Shown here piece after piece: positions 42,628 through 50,263 of a stretch of DNA of 64,000 nucleotides. Source of the DNA: UBA6163 sp041753075 (GTDB taxonomy: Bacteria > Planctomycetota > Planctomycetia > Pirellulales > Pirellulaceae). Under the pieces are notes generated by a model that saw only the letters and a program-made list of their open reading frames with translations, was not told the DNA's origin and did no database searches. The first letter of the stretch is position 1, and each line of letters starts with the position of its first letter. Made by a program: the position numbers and the translations under genes. The stretch lies in assembly GCA_041753075.1 (NCBI GenBank), contig JBGSVE010000086.1, positions 1-64,000 on the forward strand. Direction: 5' to 3'.

Positions 42628-43848
42628 ATGAAGCGTTATCGGTCTGCATTCACCTTGGTCGAACTGCTGGTGGTCATTGCGATCATTGGGGTAATGGTCG
42701 GCCTACTTTTACCTGCTGTGCAAGCCGCACGCGAGGCAGCTCGTCGAATGAGCTGCGGCAACAATGTCAAGCAACTTGGCTTGGGCATTCACAACTACCA
42801 TGCGGCATACAATTCGATGCCAATCCATGGCAACGGAACTGATATTCCGATGGGTTCCCAGCCATGGGCCAACCTCAACAACATGGTTTCCAACAATCGT
42901 CACGGATCGTTTCTGGTTGGGGTGCTTCCATTCGTTGAGCAACAGGCGTTGTGGGAGCAAATCATCACTCCGCTGGCGAATCCAGGCGGCACGCCCAATC
43001 CATGGCAGGCAATGGGACCTGGCCCGGCGGTGATCGCTTATGGTCCGTGGGCGACTGAGATTTCGACCTTTCGCTGTCCCAGTGATCCCGGCTTCGGCTT
43101 GCCCGCTCTGGGGCGAACGAATTATGGTGCCTGCATGGGAGACTCGTCAGTCATGACGCGAGAAGGTTTTGTTTTCGTACAACTAGTCTCCGGCGGCGCA
43201 ACAATGCCATACACGGCGAATAATCCGACCCAAGCCCAGCGGTCACGGATGGTTCATCGTGGGATGTTTGTGATGTTTAGTCCATCGGGTTTCCGAGAGA
43301 CGCTGGACGGTTTGGCCAACACGATCATGTGCGGCGAATTGGCGACCGACCTGGGCGATGCAGACAATCGGACGTCGCGACCCGGAGCGGCGTTCGCCGA
43401 TACGGGTAGCGGCCGCAACGAGTGTCGAATGGATCCTAAATGGCAATTCCAGCACCACAATCCCCTGCGCCCAAGATTCTGGAACCCTGCTGCTGCCGCA
43501 ACGGTCAGTGCAACGAGCGCTCGCGGATATCGCTGGCACGATTGTTACCCGATGTTCAGCCAGGTTCACACGATCCTGCCGCCAAACTCGGGACTATGCA
43601 CGGGCTTTAACGATAGCCATGACCAAACGGTGACGGTCTCCAGTCGCCACCAAGGTGGAGCGCACGTGCTCATGGGTGACGGCGCGGTCAAATTTGTTAC
43701 CGACTCGATGGAGGCCGGGAACAGCAACGCACCGATGATCTCGTACCATGCAGCTCCGGTAACGGTTCCTGGCGCGGCAAGTCCTTACGGACTTTGGGGA
43801 GCACTCGGTACCCGAGGAAACCGCGAAGTTATCAGCAGTGATTTCTAG
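42628..43848 (+). CDS. DUF1559 domain protein with type IV pilin-like N-terminus
   Basis: 406 residues. The prepilin cleavage/methylation signal is A-F-T-L-V-E-L-L-V-V-I-A-I-I-G, followed by the hydrophobic helix, E-A-A-R-R-M-S-C-G-N-N-V-K-Q-L-G-L-G-I-H-N-Y-H and, near the end, G-G-A-H-V-L-M-G-D-G-A-V-K-F-V. This is the large planctomycete-specific DUF1559 family. Probably processed by a prepilin peptidase and displayed on the cell surface; the function is unknown. A small lipoprotein gene follows, as is usual for this family. Confidence 0.93.
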   Translation: MKRYRSAFTLVELLVVIAIIGVMVGLLLPAVQAAREAARRMSCGNNVKQLGLGIHNYHAAYNSMPIHGNGTDIPMGSQPWANLNNMVSNNRHGSFLVGVLPFVEQQALWEQIITPLANPGGTPNPWQAMGPGPAVIAYGPWATEISTFRCPSDPGFGLPALGRTNYGACMGDSSVMTREGFVFVQLVSGGATMPYTANNPTQAQRSRMVHRGMFVMFSPSGFRETLDGLANTIMCGELATDLGDADNRTSRPGAAFADTGSGRNECRMDPKWQFQHHNPLRPRFWNPAAAATVSATSARGYRWHDCYPMFSQVHTILPPNSGLCTGFNDSHDQTVTVSSRHQGGAHVLMGDGAVKFVTDSMEAGNSNAPMISYHAAPVTVPGAASPYGLWGALGTRGNREVISSDF

Positions 43849-43887
43849 GCCGTGACCAAATCGGCGTCGAATATTCGACATCTAATC

Positions 43888-43928
43888 TCCCAGCCCTGCG
43901 ATAGTGCAGTGGGGCTGGGAAAATTTTA
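43888..43928 (+). terminator. Hairpin terminator after the DUF1559 gene
   Basis: TCCCAGCCC (43888-43896) pairs with GGGCTGGGA (43912-43920), followed by AAATTTTAATT. It would limit read-through to the lipoprotein gene that follows and set different expression levels for the two genes. Confidence 0.7.
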
Positions 43929-43966
43929 ATTCTTTCAACGAATTCCCCTGCTACGGAAACTATTCG

Positions 43967-44167
43967 ATGCGAATCGCTAGACTAACCACAAAGAATATCA
44001 AGCTCCTGTTGGCTTTTCTGATGCTTCTATCAACCGCCGGGTGCTCGTCTGAGTCAACACGAAACATTTCAACCGATGCTTCGCAAGAACAAATCGATAA
44101 TTACAACCGGTTAATTGAGGAGGAGGCCGCGAAAGTCAGTGGCAACCCCGATAACAAAAACATTTGA
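43967..44167 (+). CDS. Small lipoprotein, DUF1559-associated
   Basis: 66 residues. A basic N-terminus and the hydrophobic stretch L-L-L-A-F-L-M-L-L-S-T-A-G-C form a lipoprotein signal with Cys27. The mature part is polar, helical and charged (S-Q-E-Q-I-D-N-Y-N-R-L-I-E-E-E-A-A-K). The ATG at 43967 is preferred over the upstream open frame. Genes of this size and form usually follow DUF1559 genes in planctomycetes; a structural partnership is inference. Confidence 0.75.
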   Translation: MRIARLTTKNIKLLLAFLMLLSTAGCSSESTRNISTDASQEQIDNYNRLIEEEAAKVSGNPDNKNI

Positions 44168-44213
44168 TCCCAGCCAAGCACTTTGGCTCAGCTTCGATTT
44201 CGAGTGACAAAAA

Positions 44214-44256
44214 TTGTAAAACGGTTGTCCCAACCGTTTAGGAACGCTCAACGGCT
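44214..44256. repeat. Palindromic repeat (family 2), half copy
   Basis: Contains the left arm of the family (TTGTAAAACGGTTGTCCC, AACCGTTTAGGAACGC) and a short CAACGG; the right arm is missing. It lies directly upstream of the start of the DUF1080-rhamnosidase gene. Confidence 0.75.
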
Positions 44257-44263
44257 TTTAATT

Positions 44264-46741
44264 ATGATAATGCGCCTTCTTGTAGTTTTAATTTTAGCGT
44301 CCTCGGCATGCGTTGATTGCGCTGCCGAGCAGTCTGCGATTGATTCGATTCTAAAACCTTCTGTCGGTCGTGACGGCGAGTTTGAATTTGACGCAATGAT
44401 CAGTCGTGGCTACACGCCACTCTTTAATGGCAAAGATTTGACTGGATGGCGAAATCCATATTCCTACGGCGAAGCCAAGGTCGTTGACGGAGAAATTCAC
44501 CTGCTGGCCAGCGATAAGTTCTTTTTGGTGACAGAAAAGCAGTATTCAGACTTTCGCCTCAGCGTTGACATTCACTTGCCCGAGGGCGCAGCCAACTCCG
44601 GCGTCATGTTTCGCTGTCATGTCGATCAAGACGCACCGAAAATCGTCTACGGTTATCAAGCCGAATGTGATGGTTCGGACCGGCGTTGGTCCGGTGGATT
44701 CTACGACGAGTCGCGGCGCGGCTGGATTTGGCCAAGCACGCCAGGACGCTCCGAAGCTCAATTCCTCGAGCACGAAGAAGAGTCAAAGGCTGCGTTCGCC
44801 GAGCCAACCATCGCCAATGCACTCCATCGCAACGGTTGGAATCGCTTTGTCGTGACCTGCATCGAAGATCGCATCACGATCGAACTCAACGGAGTTCCCA
44901 CCGTCACGTTTCGTGACGCGACCGACGCGTCGGGCTACATCGGTATCCAGCATCACGGCGAAGATGGACAAACCTACCGCTTTCGCAATCTGTTCATCAA
45001 AGAGCTTCCCGAAATACCGGCTGAGAATACCGTTTCGCTGACCGACCAAGCACCTGTTTCGGTCAAGAAAATTGACGACAAAATTACCCTTGTCGATTTC
45101 GGCAAAGTTGCCTTTGGAAACATCGCGTTGCGCGTTCCTCGCGGTGGTGCAGGTGGTGGCAAGATTCACTTCGGCGAGAGTTTGCAGGATGGCCGGATCG
45201 ATCGCCAGCCACCAGGGACGGTTCGTTATGGCGTGAGCGAGTTTCGCAACGCCAGTGGCGAGATCGGAAATTGTATCGTGCCGACTCCGGTTGATTTACG
45301 AAACACCGAGCAGGCGGGTCCGACGCGGGCTCATCCGCCGGCGGTGTTGACGCCGCGGGCATGGCTGCCAGTGATGCCGTTTCGCTGGGTTGAAATCGAA
45401 GGTTGGCCTGGCGAATTCAAATCCGAATACATCGTGCGGCGTGCGGCTTTTGCCTCCGATTGGAATGACGACGCGAGTTTCTTTGAGTGTTCCGATGAGA
45501 CGCTCAATCGCCTTTGGGAACTTTGCAAATACAGCATCAAGGCAACGACGTTCGCAGGAGTTTACGTTGATGGTGATCGAGAACGAATTCCCTACGAGGC
45601 AGACGCGTATTTGAACCAGCTCAGCCATTACACCACGGATGACAACGTCAAGATGGCGGCCACTTCGTTTGATTGGTTAATCGAGAACGGCACTTGGCCG
45701 ACAGAGTGGGCACCGCACATGGTCTTCATGGCCCACGCCGAGTGGATGTATGCGGGTGATAACCAATGGCTGAAGCATCGGTATGAATTGCTGAAGGCCA
45801 AAACGTTGATGAATCGCAGCGGAGACGACGGCTTGGTTCGCAGTTCCGAAGCCGATCAAAAACGAACCGACATTGTTGATTGGCCACAAAAAGAGCGCGA
45901 CGGATTCGTGTTCACCGAGATCAATACAGTCGTCAACGCGTTTCACATCGCGGCGATCAAGCAAATGGCCGAGATGGCTCGCGCGATCGGCAACAACGAA
46001 GACGCCGATGCCTATGAAGCACGCGTCAGACTCGCTAAAGCAGCTTTCCAGAAAAACCTCTTCGACGAATCAGCGGGAATCTATCGTGATGGTGTTGATA
46101 CCGATCACAGCAGCATTCACGCGAACCTCTTTCCATTGGCATTTGGGCTTGTGCCCGATGACAAGCAAGCTGGAGTGATCGCGTGGCTCGAGCAACAGCA
46201 GATGCAATGCAGTCCCTATGCGGCGCAATACTTCATGGACGCGTTGTTCAGTCACGGCAGTGATAGAAAGGCGATCGGGTTGATGCTTGCTGACGGTGAT
46301 CGCAGTTGGAAACACATGGTCAACAGTGGCACGACGATCAGTTGGGAAGCCTGGGATCTGAAGTACAAGCCGAACCAAGATTGGAATCACGCCTGGGGTG
46401 CTGCTCCGGCTAATCTCTTGCCGCGATTTGTTTTGGGTGTCCAACCGAGTACGCCTGGATGGACAACCGCAGTCATTCGGCCATGCCCCGGCGATTTGAA
46501 GTTCGCTCGTGGCCAAGTCCCAACGCCACGAGGCCCGGTATCGGTCAGTTGGAACAATGAGTCCACGTTCAAATTTTCGCTTGACATTCCCAATGACATG
46601 ACGGCCAAAATTGAGTTACCAGCAACTGACGCTTCGACTGGCGTATACGTTGATGGAAAATCTGTAGCTACGACCAAGAGCGGAGACCGCTGGATCGTGA
46701 CCAAGGCAGTCAGCGGATCGGTCACCTTGGAAATCAAGTAA
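44264..46741 (+). CDS. Secreted DUF1080 (3-keto-disaccharide hydrolase-type) / GH78 alpha-L-rhamnosidase-like fusion
   Basis: 825 residues with a signal peptide (M-R-L-L-V-V-L-I-L-A-S-S-A-C). Residues about 40-240 are a DUF1080 concanavalin-like domain (F-N-G-K-D-L-T-G-W, N-S-G-V-M-F-R, G-Y-I-G-I-Q-H-H-G). From about 260 on there is a GH78-like enzyme: beta-sandwich, (alpha/alpha)6 barrel entered at F-E-C-S-D-E-T-L-N-R-L-W, catalytic-region motif D-G-D-R-E-R-I-P-Y-E-A-D-A-Y-L-N, and the C-terminal rhamnosidase domain (G-W-T-T-A-V-I-R-P). Expected to act on rhamnose-containing, perhaps sulfated algal glycans. Start at the ATG at 44264 or 44270; the upstream part of the open frame is the repeat. 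Confidence 0.88.
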   Translation: MIMRLLVVLILASSACVDCAAEQSAIDSILKPSVGRDGEFEFDAMISRGYTPLFNGKDLTGWRNPYSYGEAKVVDGEIHLLASDKFFLVTEKQYSDFRLSVDIHLPEGAANSGVMFRCHVDQDAPKIVYGYQAECDGSDRRWSGGFYDESRRGWIWPSTPGRSEAQFLEHEEESKAAFAEPTIANALHRNGWNRFVVTCIEDRITIELNGVPTVTFRDATDASGYIGIQHHGEDGQTYRFRNLFIKELPEIPAENTVSLTDQAPVSVKKIDDKITLVDFGKVAFGNIALRVPRGGAGGGKIHFGESLQDGRIDRQPPGTVRYGVSEFRNASGEIGNCIVPTPVDLRNTEQAGPTRAHPPAVLTPRAWLPVMPFRWVEIEGWPGEFKSEYIVRRAAFASDWNDDASFFECSDETLNRLWELCKYSIKATTFAGVYVDGDRERIPYEADAYLNQLSHYTTDDNVKMAATSFDWLIENGTWPTEWAPHMVFMAHAEWMYAGDNQWLKHRYELLKAKTLMNRSGDDGLVRSSEADQKRTDIVDWPQKERDGFVFTEINTVVNAFHIAAIKQMAEMARAIGNNEDADAYEARVRLAKAAFQKNLFDESAGIYRDGVDTDHSSIHANLFPLAFGLVPDDKQAGVIAWLEQQQMQCSPYAAQYFMDALFSHGSDRKAIGLMLADGDRSWKHMVNSGTTISWEAWDLKYKPNQDWNHAWGAAPANLLPRFVLGVQPSTPGWTTAVIRPCPGDLKFARGQVPTPRGPVSVSWNNESTFKFSLDIPNDMTAKIELPATDASTGVYVDGKSVATTKSGDRWIVTKAVSGSVTLEIK

Positions 46742-46821
46742 AATGCAAAGGGTGGCTAGGCTTCCAGCCTGACATTTGAACCAGGTGGTTTTGCTCTGAA
46801 AGGCAACGCTGTGAAGCGTTT

Positions 46822-46855
46822 ATTATAGAACGATTGTCCCAATCGTTTGGTGCGC
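46822..46855. repeat. Palindromic repeat (family 2), half copy
   Basis: ATAGAACGATTGTCCC and AATCGTTTGGTGCGC match the left arm and loop of the family; the right arm is missing. It is 80 bp behind the rhamnosidase gene. Confidence 0.7.
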
Positions 46856-46873
46856 ACGACGCTGGCCAAACCA

Positions 46874-46911
46874 ATAAGCCACCGGCAGCCTCAAATGCCG
46901 GCGGCTAGCGT
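46874..46911. repeat. Hairpin, GCCACCGGCA type
   Basis: TAAGCCACCGGCA pairs with TGCCGGCGGCTAGC around CAAA. The same core as the hairpin at 32950-32987. The rest of the 340-bp gap (46742-47081) shows no gene. Confidence 0.65.
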
Positions 46912-47081
46912 CGATCCGTTCATTGATACAACCGTTGCAACCGACGGCAGCCAGCACGATTGACGGCCAATCATGCTGCCAAGATTCGCGCGGCATTCTG
47001 CTCGCTGGCCTAAACCGTGACCTAATCTTCCCAGGGATGATTGAATTTGCACGACCTTAACGCTTAGCCACCACGCCGATC

Positions 47082-47519
47082 ATGAAGTTTTTCAACGCGA
47101 CGCGACGCAGCCGTTCGTTTGTCGATACCGAAGTCCAGGGCGGACTGCTGAAGAAAATCGCCTTTCACTGGACGATTATGTTCGTCGTCAACGCACTGGC
47201 GCTGGTGATTTGGGTGCGCATGTTCGAGCAGCCTGAAACCGCTTGGGCGACAACGTTCGGTGATTGCATACGGCGTTTCTTGCCGTTCTTTGTCATCACC
47301 GCAGTATTGATTCCGGCGTTTATTTGGGACACGTTGAAGTTGACCAATCGCTTCGCCGGCCCGATCCTGCGATTGCGTGAATCATTATCGGTGGCAGCAC
47401 GCGGCAGCGCCGTCGAGCCGATGCACTTTCGCAATAGCGACTTCTGGCAAGCCATCGCCGATGACTTCAATCGGCTCGTCGCACGCAAGGATCAAGTGAA
47501 TGAATCCGGCAAAAACTAA
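47082..47519 (+). CDS. Membrane protein with HAMP-like domain
   Basis: 145 residues, two helices (about residues 27-46 and 66-84) separated by a short periplasmic loop, then a HAMP-like segment (N-R-F-A-G-P-I-L-R-L-R-E-S-L, then F-W-Q-A-I-A-D-D-F-N-R-L). It lacks a sensor or effector domain. Its last 20 bases overlap the first TadE-like gene, so it belongs to the pilus-like cluster that follows. Confidence 0.75.
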   Translation: MKFFNATRRSRSFVDTEVQGGLLKKIAFHWTIMFVVNALALVIWVRMFEQPETAWATTFGDCIRRFLPFFVITAVLIPAFIWDTLKLTNRFAGPILRLRESLSVAARGSAVEPMHFRNSDFWQAIADDFNRLVARKDQVNESGKN

Positions 47520-47901
47520 GTTGCCCCGCCGTGGTGCCGCGACCATCGAGTTAGCGATTTGCTTGCCGATTCTCGCACTATTGGTGTTCGGATCGATCGA
47601 AGCGGCGAGCTTCATTTTTTTGAAGCAGTCACTTCAGGTCGCCGCATACGAAGGTATTCGCGAAGGCATTCGCAACAACGCGACGGACGCAGACGCAACC
47701 TCGCGAGCTCAATCGATCATCGACTCGCGCGTCATTCGCGATGCGAACATCCGCTTTGTCTCGGGATCTGTGGCGACGACGGCGCGTGGCCAAGAAGTCA
47801 TTATCGAAGTCAGTGCACCCACGCGCACCAACAGTCCCCTGGCCGGCCAATGGGTCGCCAACCGGACACTCACCGCTCGTTTGGTCATGCTCAAGGAATA
47901 G
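47500..47901 (+). CDS. TadE-like pseudopilin protein
   Basis: 133 residues: R-R-G-A-A-T-I-E-L-A-I-C-L-P-I-L-A-L is the TadE N-terminal motif (Gly-Ala-x-x-x-E and hydrophobic helix), followed by an extracellular domain. Pilin-like protein of the tight-adherence (Flp) pathway, though no tadA, cpaB or peptidase gene is nearby. Overlaps the gene before by 20 bp and precedes the VWA gene by 6 bp. Confidence 0.85.
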   Translation: MNPAKTKLPRRGAATIELAICLPILALLVFGSIEAASFIFLKQSLQVAAYEGIREGIRNNATDADATSRAQSIIDSRVIRDANIRFVSGSVATTARGQEVIIEVSAPTRTNSPLAGQWVANRTLTARLVMLKE

Positions 47902-47907
47902 TCTCGA

Positions 47908-48954
47908 ATGTTGGCCATTAGAATCTTAACAACGGCTTCATCACGACCATCGCATCGCCGTGGCGCGATGTTGGTATTGATCGCGGCGATGATGGTCTTG
48001 TTCATGGTCTTTGTCGCGTTTGCGATCGACATTGCACACATGTACTTGGCCAAGACGGAACTGCGCAGCGCCACCGACGCCGCCGCTAAAGCCGCTGCGC
48101 AAGAATTGTCACGGACCCAGAACATTAGCGAAGCGATCCGCGTTGGATCATCGATTGCCTCGCAAAACTTGGTCAACAACTCACCGCTGCAATTGGCGGA
48201 CGCCGACTTTGTGTTCGGCCGATCGGCGGAAGACACAATAACTGGACGGTTTGATTTCACCGAGGTCGGTGCCCCGATCAACAGCGTCCAAGTGATCGGC
48301 CGCCGGACCGTGGGATCGCGCAGCGGCGTGGTGCCGTTGTTCTTCGGAAACATATTCGGCGTGCCGTTCTTTGAACCGCAATCGACGGCCACCGCAGCAT
48401 TCATTGAACGCGACGTGACGTTGGTGGTTGACCGCTCGGGATCGATGGCCGGCAGCAACATCGCTGACTTACGTGCCGCGATTGACATTTTTATTGCGAC
48501 ACTTAACTCGACTCCGGTCAGCGAATTTGTCGGCTTGGCGTCGTACAGCGACACCGCAACGGCCGATGTCGCGATGACACCCACGTTGACGCAAATCCAA
48601 GCCGCCATGGCCGCCATGCCGATCGGCGGTTTCACCAGCATCTCCGCCGGCATGGATGCGGGCGAGGTCATTGTTGCTACCGGTCGATCGCGAACCTTCG
48701 TCGAACGAACCATGATCGTGATGACCGACGGAAATCACAATCGCGGACCCGAGCCACGCATCCCCGCGGCCCGGCTTGCCGCGGACGGCGTCGTGATTCA
48801 TGCGATCACATTTGGTGCAGCCGCCGATCGCGTGCGGATGCAAGAGGTGGCACGTATTGGTAACGGTCGGCATTTCCACGCTGACAACGGATTGCAGTTG
48901 CAGCAAATTTACCGCGAGATCGCTTTGTCACTTAGCACGATGATTACCCAATGA
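47908..48954 (+). CDS. TadG-like protein with von Willebrand factor A domain
   Basis: 348 residues. The N-terminal R-R-G-A-M-L-V-L-I-A-A-M-M-V helix resembles Tad pilin-like proteins, with D-A-A-A-K-A-A-A-Q-E-L following. Residues about 170-340 form a VWA domain with a complete MIDAS (D-R-S-G-S-M, a Thr/Ser in G-G-F-T-S-I, and M-T-D-G-N). Suggests metal-dependent adhesion outside the cell. The stop overlaps the second TadE-like gene by ATGA. Confidence 0.87.
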   Translation: MLAIRILTTASSRPSHRRGAMLVLIAAMMVLFMVFVAFAIDIAHMYLAKTELRSATDAAAKAAAQELSRTQNISEAIRVGSSIASQNLVNNSPLQLADADFVFGRSAEDTITGRFDFTEVGAPINSVQVIGRRTVGSRSGVVPLFFGNIFGVPFFEPQSTATAAFIERDVTLVVDRSGSMAGSNIADLRAAIDIFIATLNSTPVSEFVGLASYSDTATADVAMTPTLTQIQAAMAAMPIGGFTSISAGMDAGEVIVATGRSRTFVERTMIVMTDGNHNRGPEPRIPAARLAADGVVIHAITFGAAADRVRMQEVARIGNGRHFHADNGLQLQQIYREIALSLSTMITQ

Positions 48955-49373
48955 TGCGATGCCCACCCAAGCCGAAGCTCGCCAGATTTAAACGCCATCG
49001 TCGCGGTGCAACGATGGTTGAGTTCGCACTTGTCGTGCCGATCGTCTTCATCCTGTTCTTCGCGGCGGTCGAATTCTCGCGCGTGGCGATGGTTCGGCAC
49101 ACGATCGACAACGCTGTGTATGAAGCGGCTCGCGTGGCGATTGTCCCTGGGGGAACCGCCGCCGACGTGACCGCCGAAGCACGCCGAGTATTGAGCACTG
49201 TGGGAATTGTCAGCCCGTCGATTCAAGTCACGCCAGCCACGATTTTGAGATCAACACCTCAGGTCACTGTGCGAATCTCGGTTCCGATGAATGCCAACAG
49301 TTACGTTCCGCCGCAATACTTTGCCGGTAGCGTCATCACGCGCGAATTGACGCTACGTCGCGAGGGCGTTTAG
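48951..49373 (+). CDS. TadE-like pseudopilin protein
   Basis: 140 residues; R-R-G-A-T-M-V-E-F-A-L-V-V-P-I-V-F is the TadE motif followed by a helix and an extracellular domain. Last gene of the four-gene pilus-like cluster, overlapping the VWA gene by four bases. A 116-bp gap separates it from the ABC exporter genes. Confidence 0.85.
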   Translation: MMRCPPKPKLARFKRHRRGATMVEFALVVPIVFILFFAAVEFSRVAMVRHTIDNAVYEAARVAIVPGGTAADVTAEARRVLSTVGIVSPSIQVTPATILRSTPQVTVRISVPMNANSYVPPQYFAGSVITRELTLRREGV

Positions 49374-49489
49374 GCGGATTCGGCGGCGCTAGTCGATAAA
49401 TTATCGGTCGGCTTTCGGATTATGTCGTAAACTCATTTGCAGCGACTACTCGTTCGTTCGCAGCCGCGGCGCATCAGGCAAACTTTGAC

Positions 49490-50263
49490 ATGATCGACGT
49501 TTTCGAGCTGACCAAAACTTATACCGACTTACATCGCGGAACCTTTGTGGCCGTTGATCGAGTCAGTTTCCAGGTTGGCCCTGGCGAAATCTTTGGATTG
49601 CTCGGCGCCAACGGTGCCGGCAAGACAACGGTACTGCGAATCCTCAGCACCGTGCTGCGTCCGACGTCGGGGTCGGTGCGAGTCCATGGATTTGACGTCG
49701 TTAGCCAACCTGCCGACGTTCGGGCCAGTATCGGTTTTGTCAGCAACAACACCGCCATCTACGATCGCATGACCGCGCTCGAAATGGTGGATTTTTTTGG
49801 TCGTTTACATGGCATGGAAAAAGCCCACTTGGCTGATCGCATCGCAACGCTGTTCGATCAATTGCGAATGAATGATTATCGCGATTGTCCAGGCTCGAAA
49901 ATGTCGACCGGCATGAAGCAAAAAGTCTCCATCGCCCGCGCGCTTGTGCATGATCCGCCGGTGTTGGTGTTCGATGAAGCAACATTGGGCCTGGACGTCA
50001 TGGTCGCGAGAAATTTACTCGGCGTCGTGCGTTCATTACGCGACGCTGGCAAGTGTCTGATTTTTTCGACCCACATCATGAGCGAAGTCGAGCGGCTGTG
50101 TGATCGTATCGCGATCATGCACCAGGGTCGCATCTTGGATGCCGGCACGCTTGAGCAATTGCAATCTCGGCATGGCGAAGACAGCTTGGAAGAATTGTTC
50201 TTCGCGATGTTGTCAAGCTACGAATCACGCAATCCATCACTCACGTCTGCGGAGTTGGCATGA
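49490..50263 (+). CDS. ABC transporter ATPase subunit (NatA-like)
   Basis: 257 residues. Walker A G-A-N-G-A-G-K-T-T, signature M-S-T-G-M-K-Q-K, Walker B V-L-V-F-D-E-A-T-L and H-loop S-T-H-I are visible, as in the NatA sodium-exporter group. The signature Ser-Thr-Gly variant is normal for this group. The stop overlaps the permease start by ATGA. Confidence 0.92.
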   Translation: MIDVFELTKTYTDLHRGTFVAVDRVSFQVGPGEIFGLLGANGAGKTTVLRILSTVLRPTSGSVRVHGFDVVSQPADVRASIGFVSNNTAIYDRMTALEMVDFFGRLHGMEKAHLADRIATLFDQLRMNDYRDCPGSKMSTGMKQKVSIARALVHDPPVLVFDEATLGLDVMVARNLLGVVRSLRDAGKCLIFSTHIMSEVERLCDRIAIMHQGRILDAGTLEQLQSRHGEDSLEELFFAMLSSYESRNPSLTSAELA

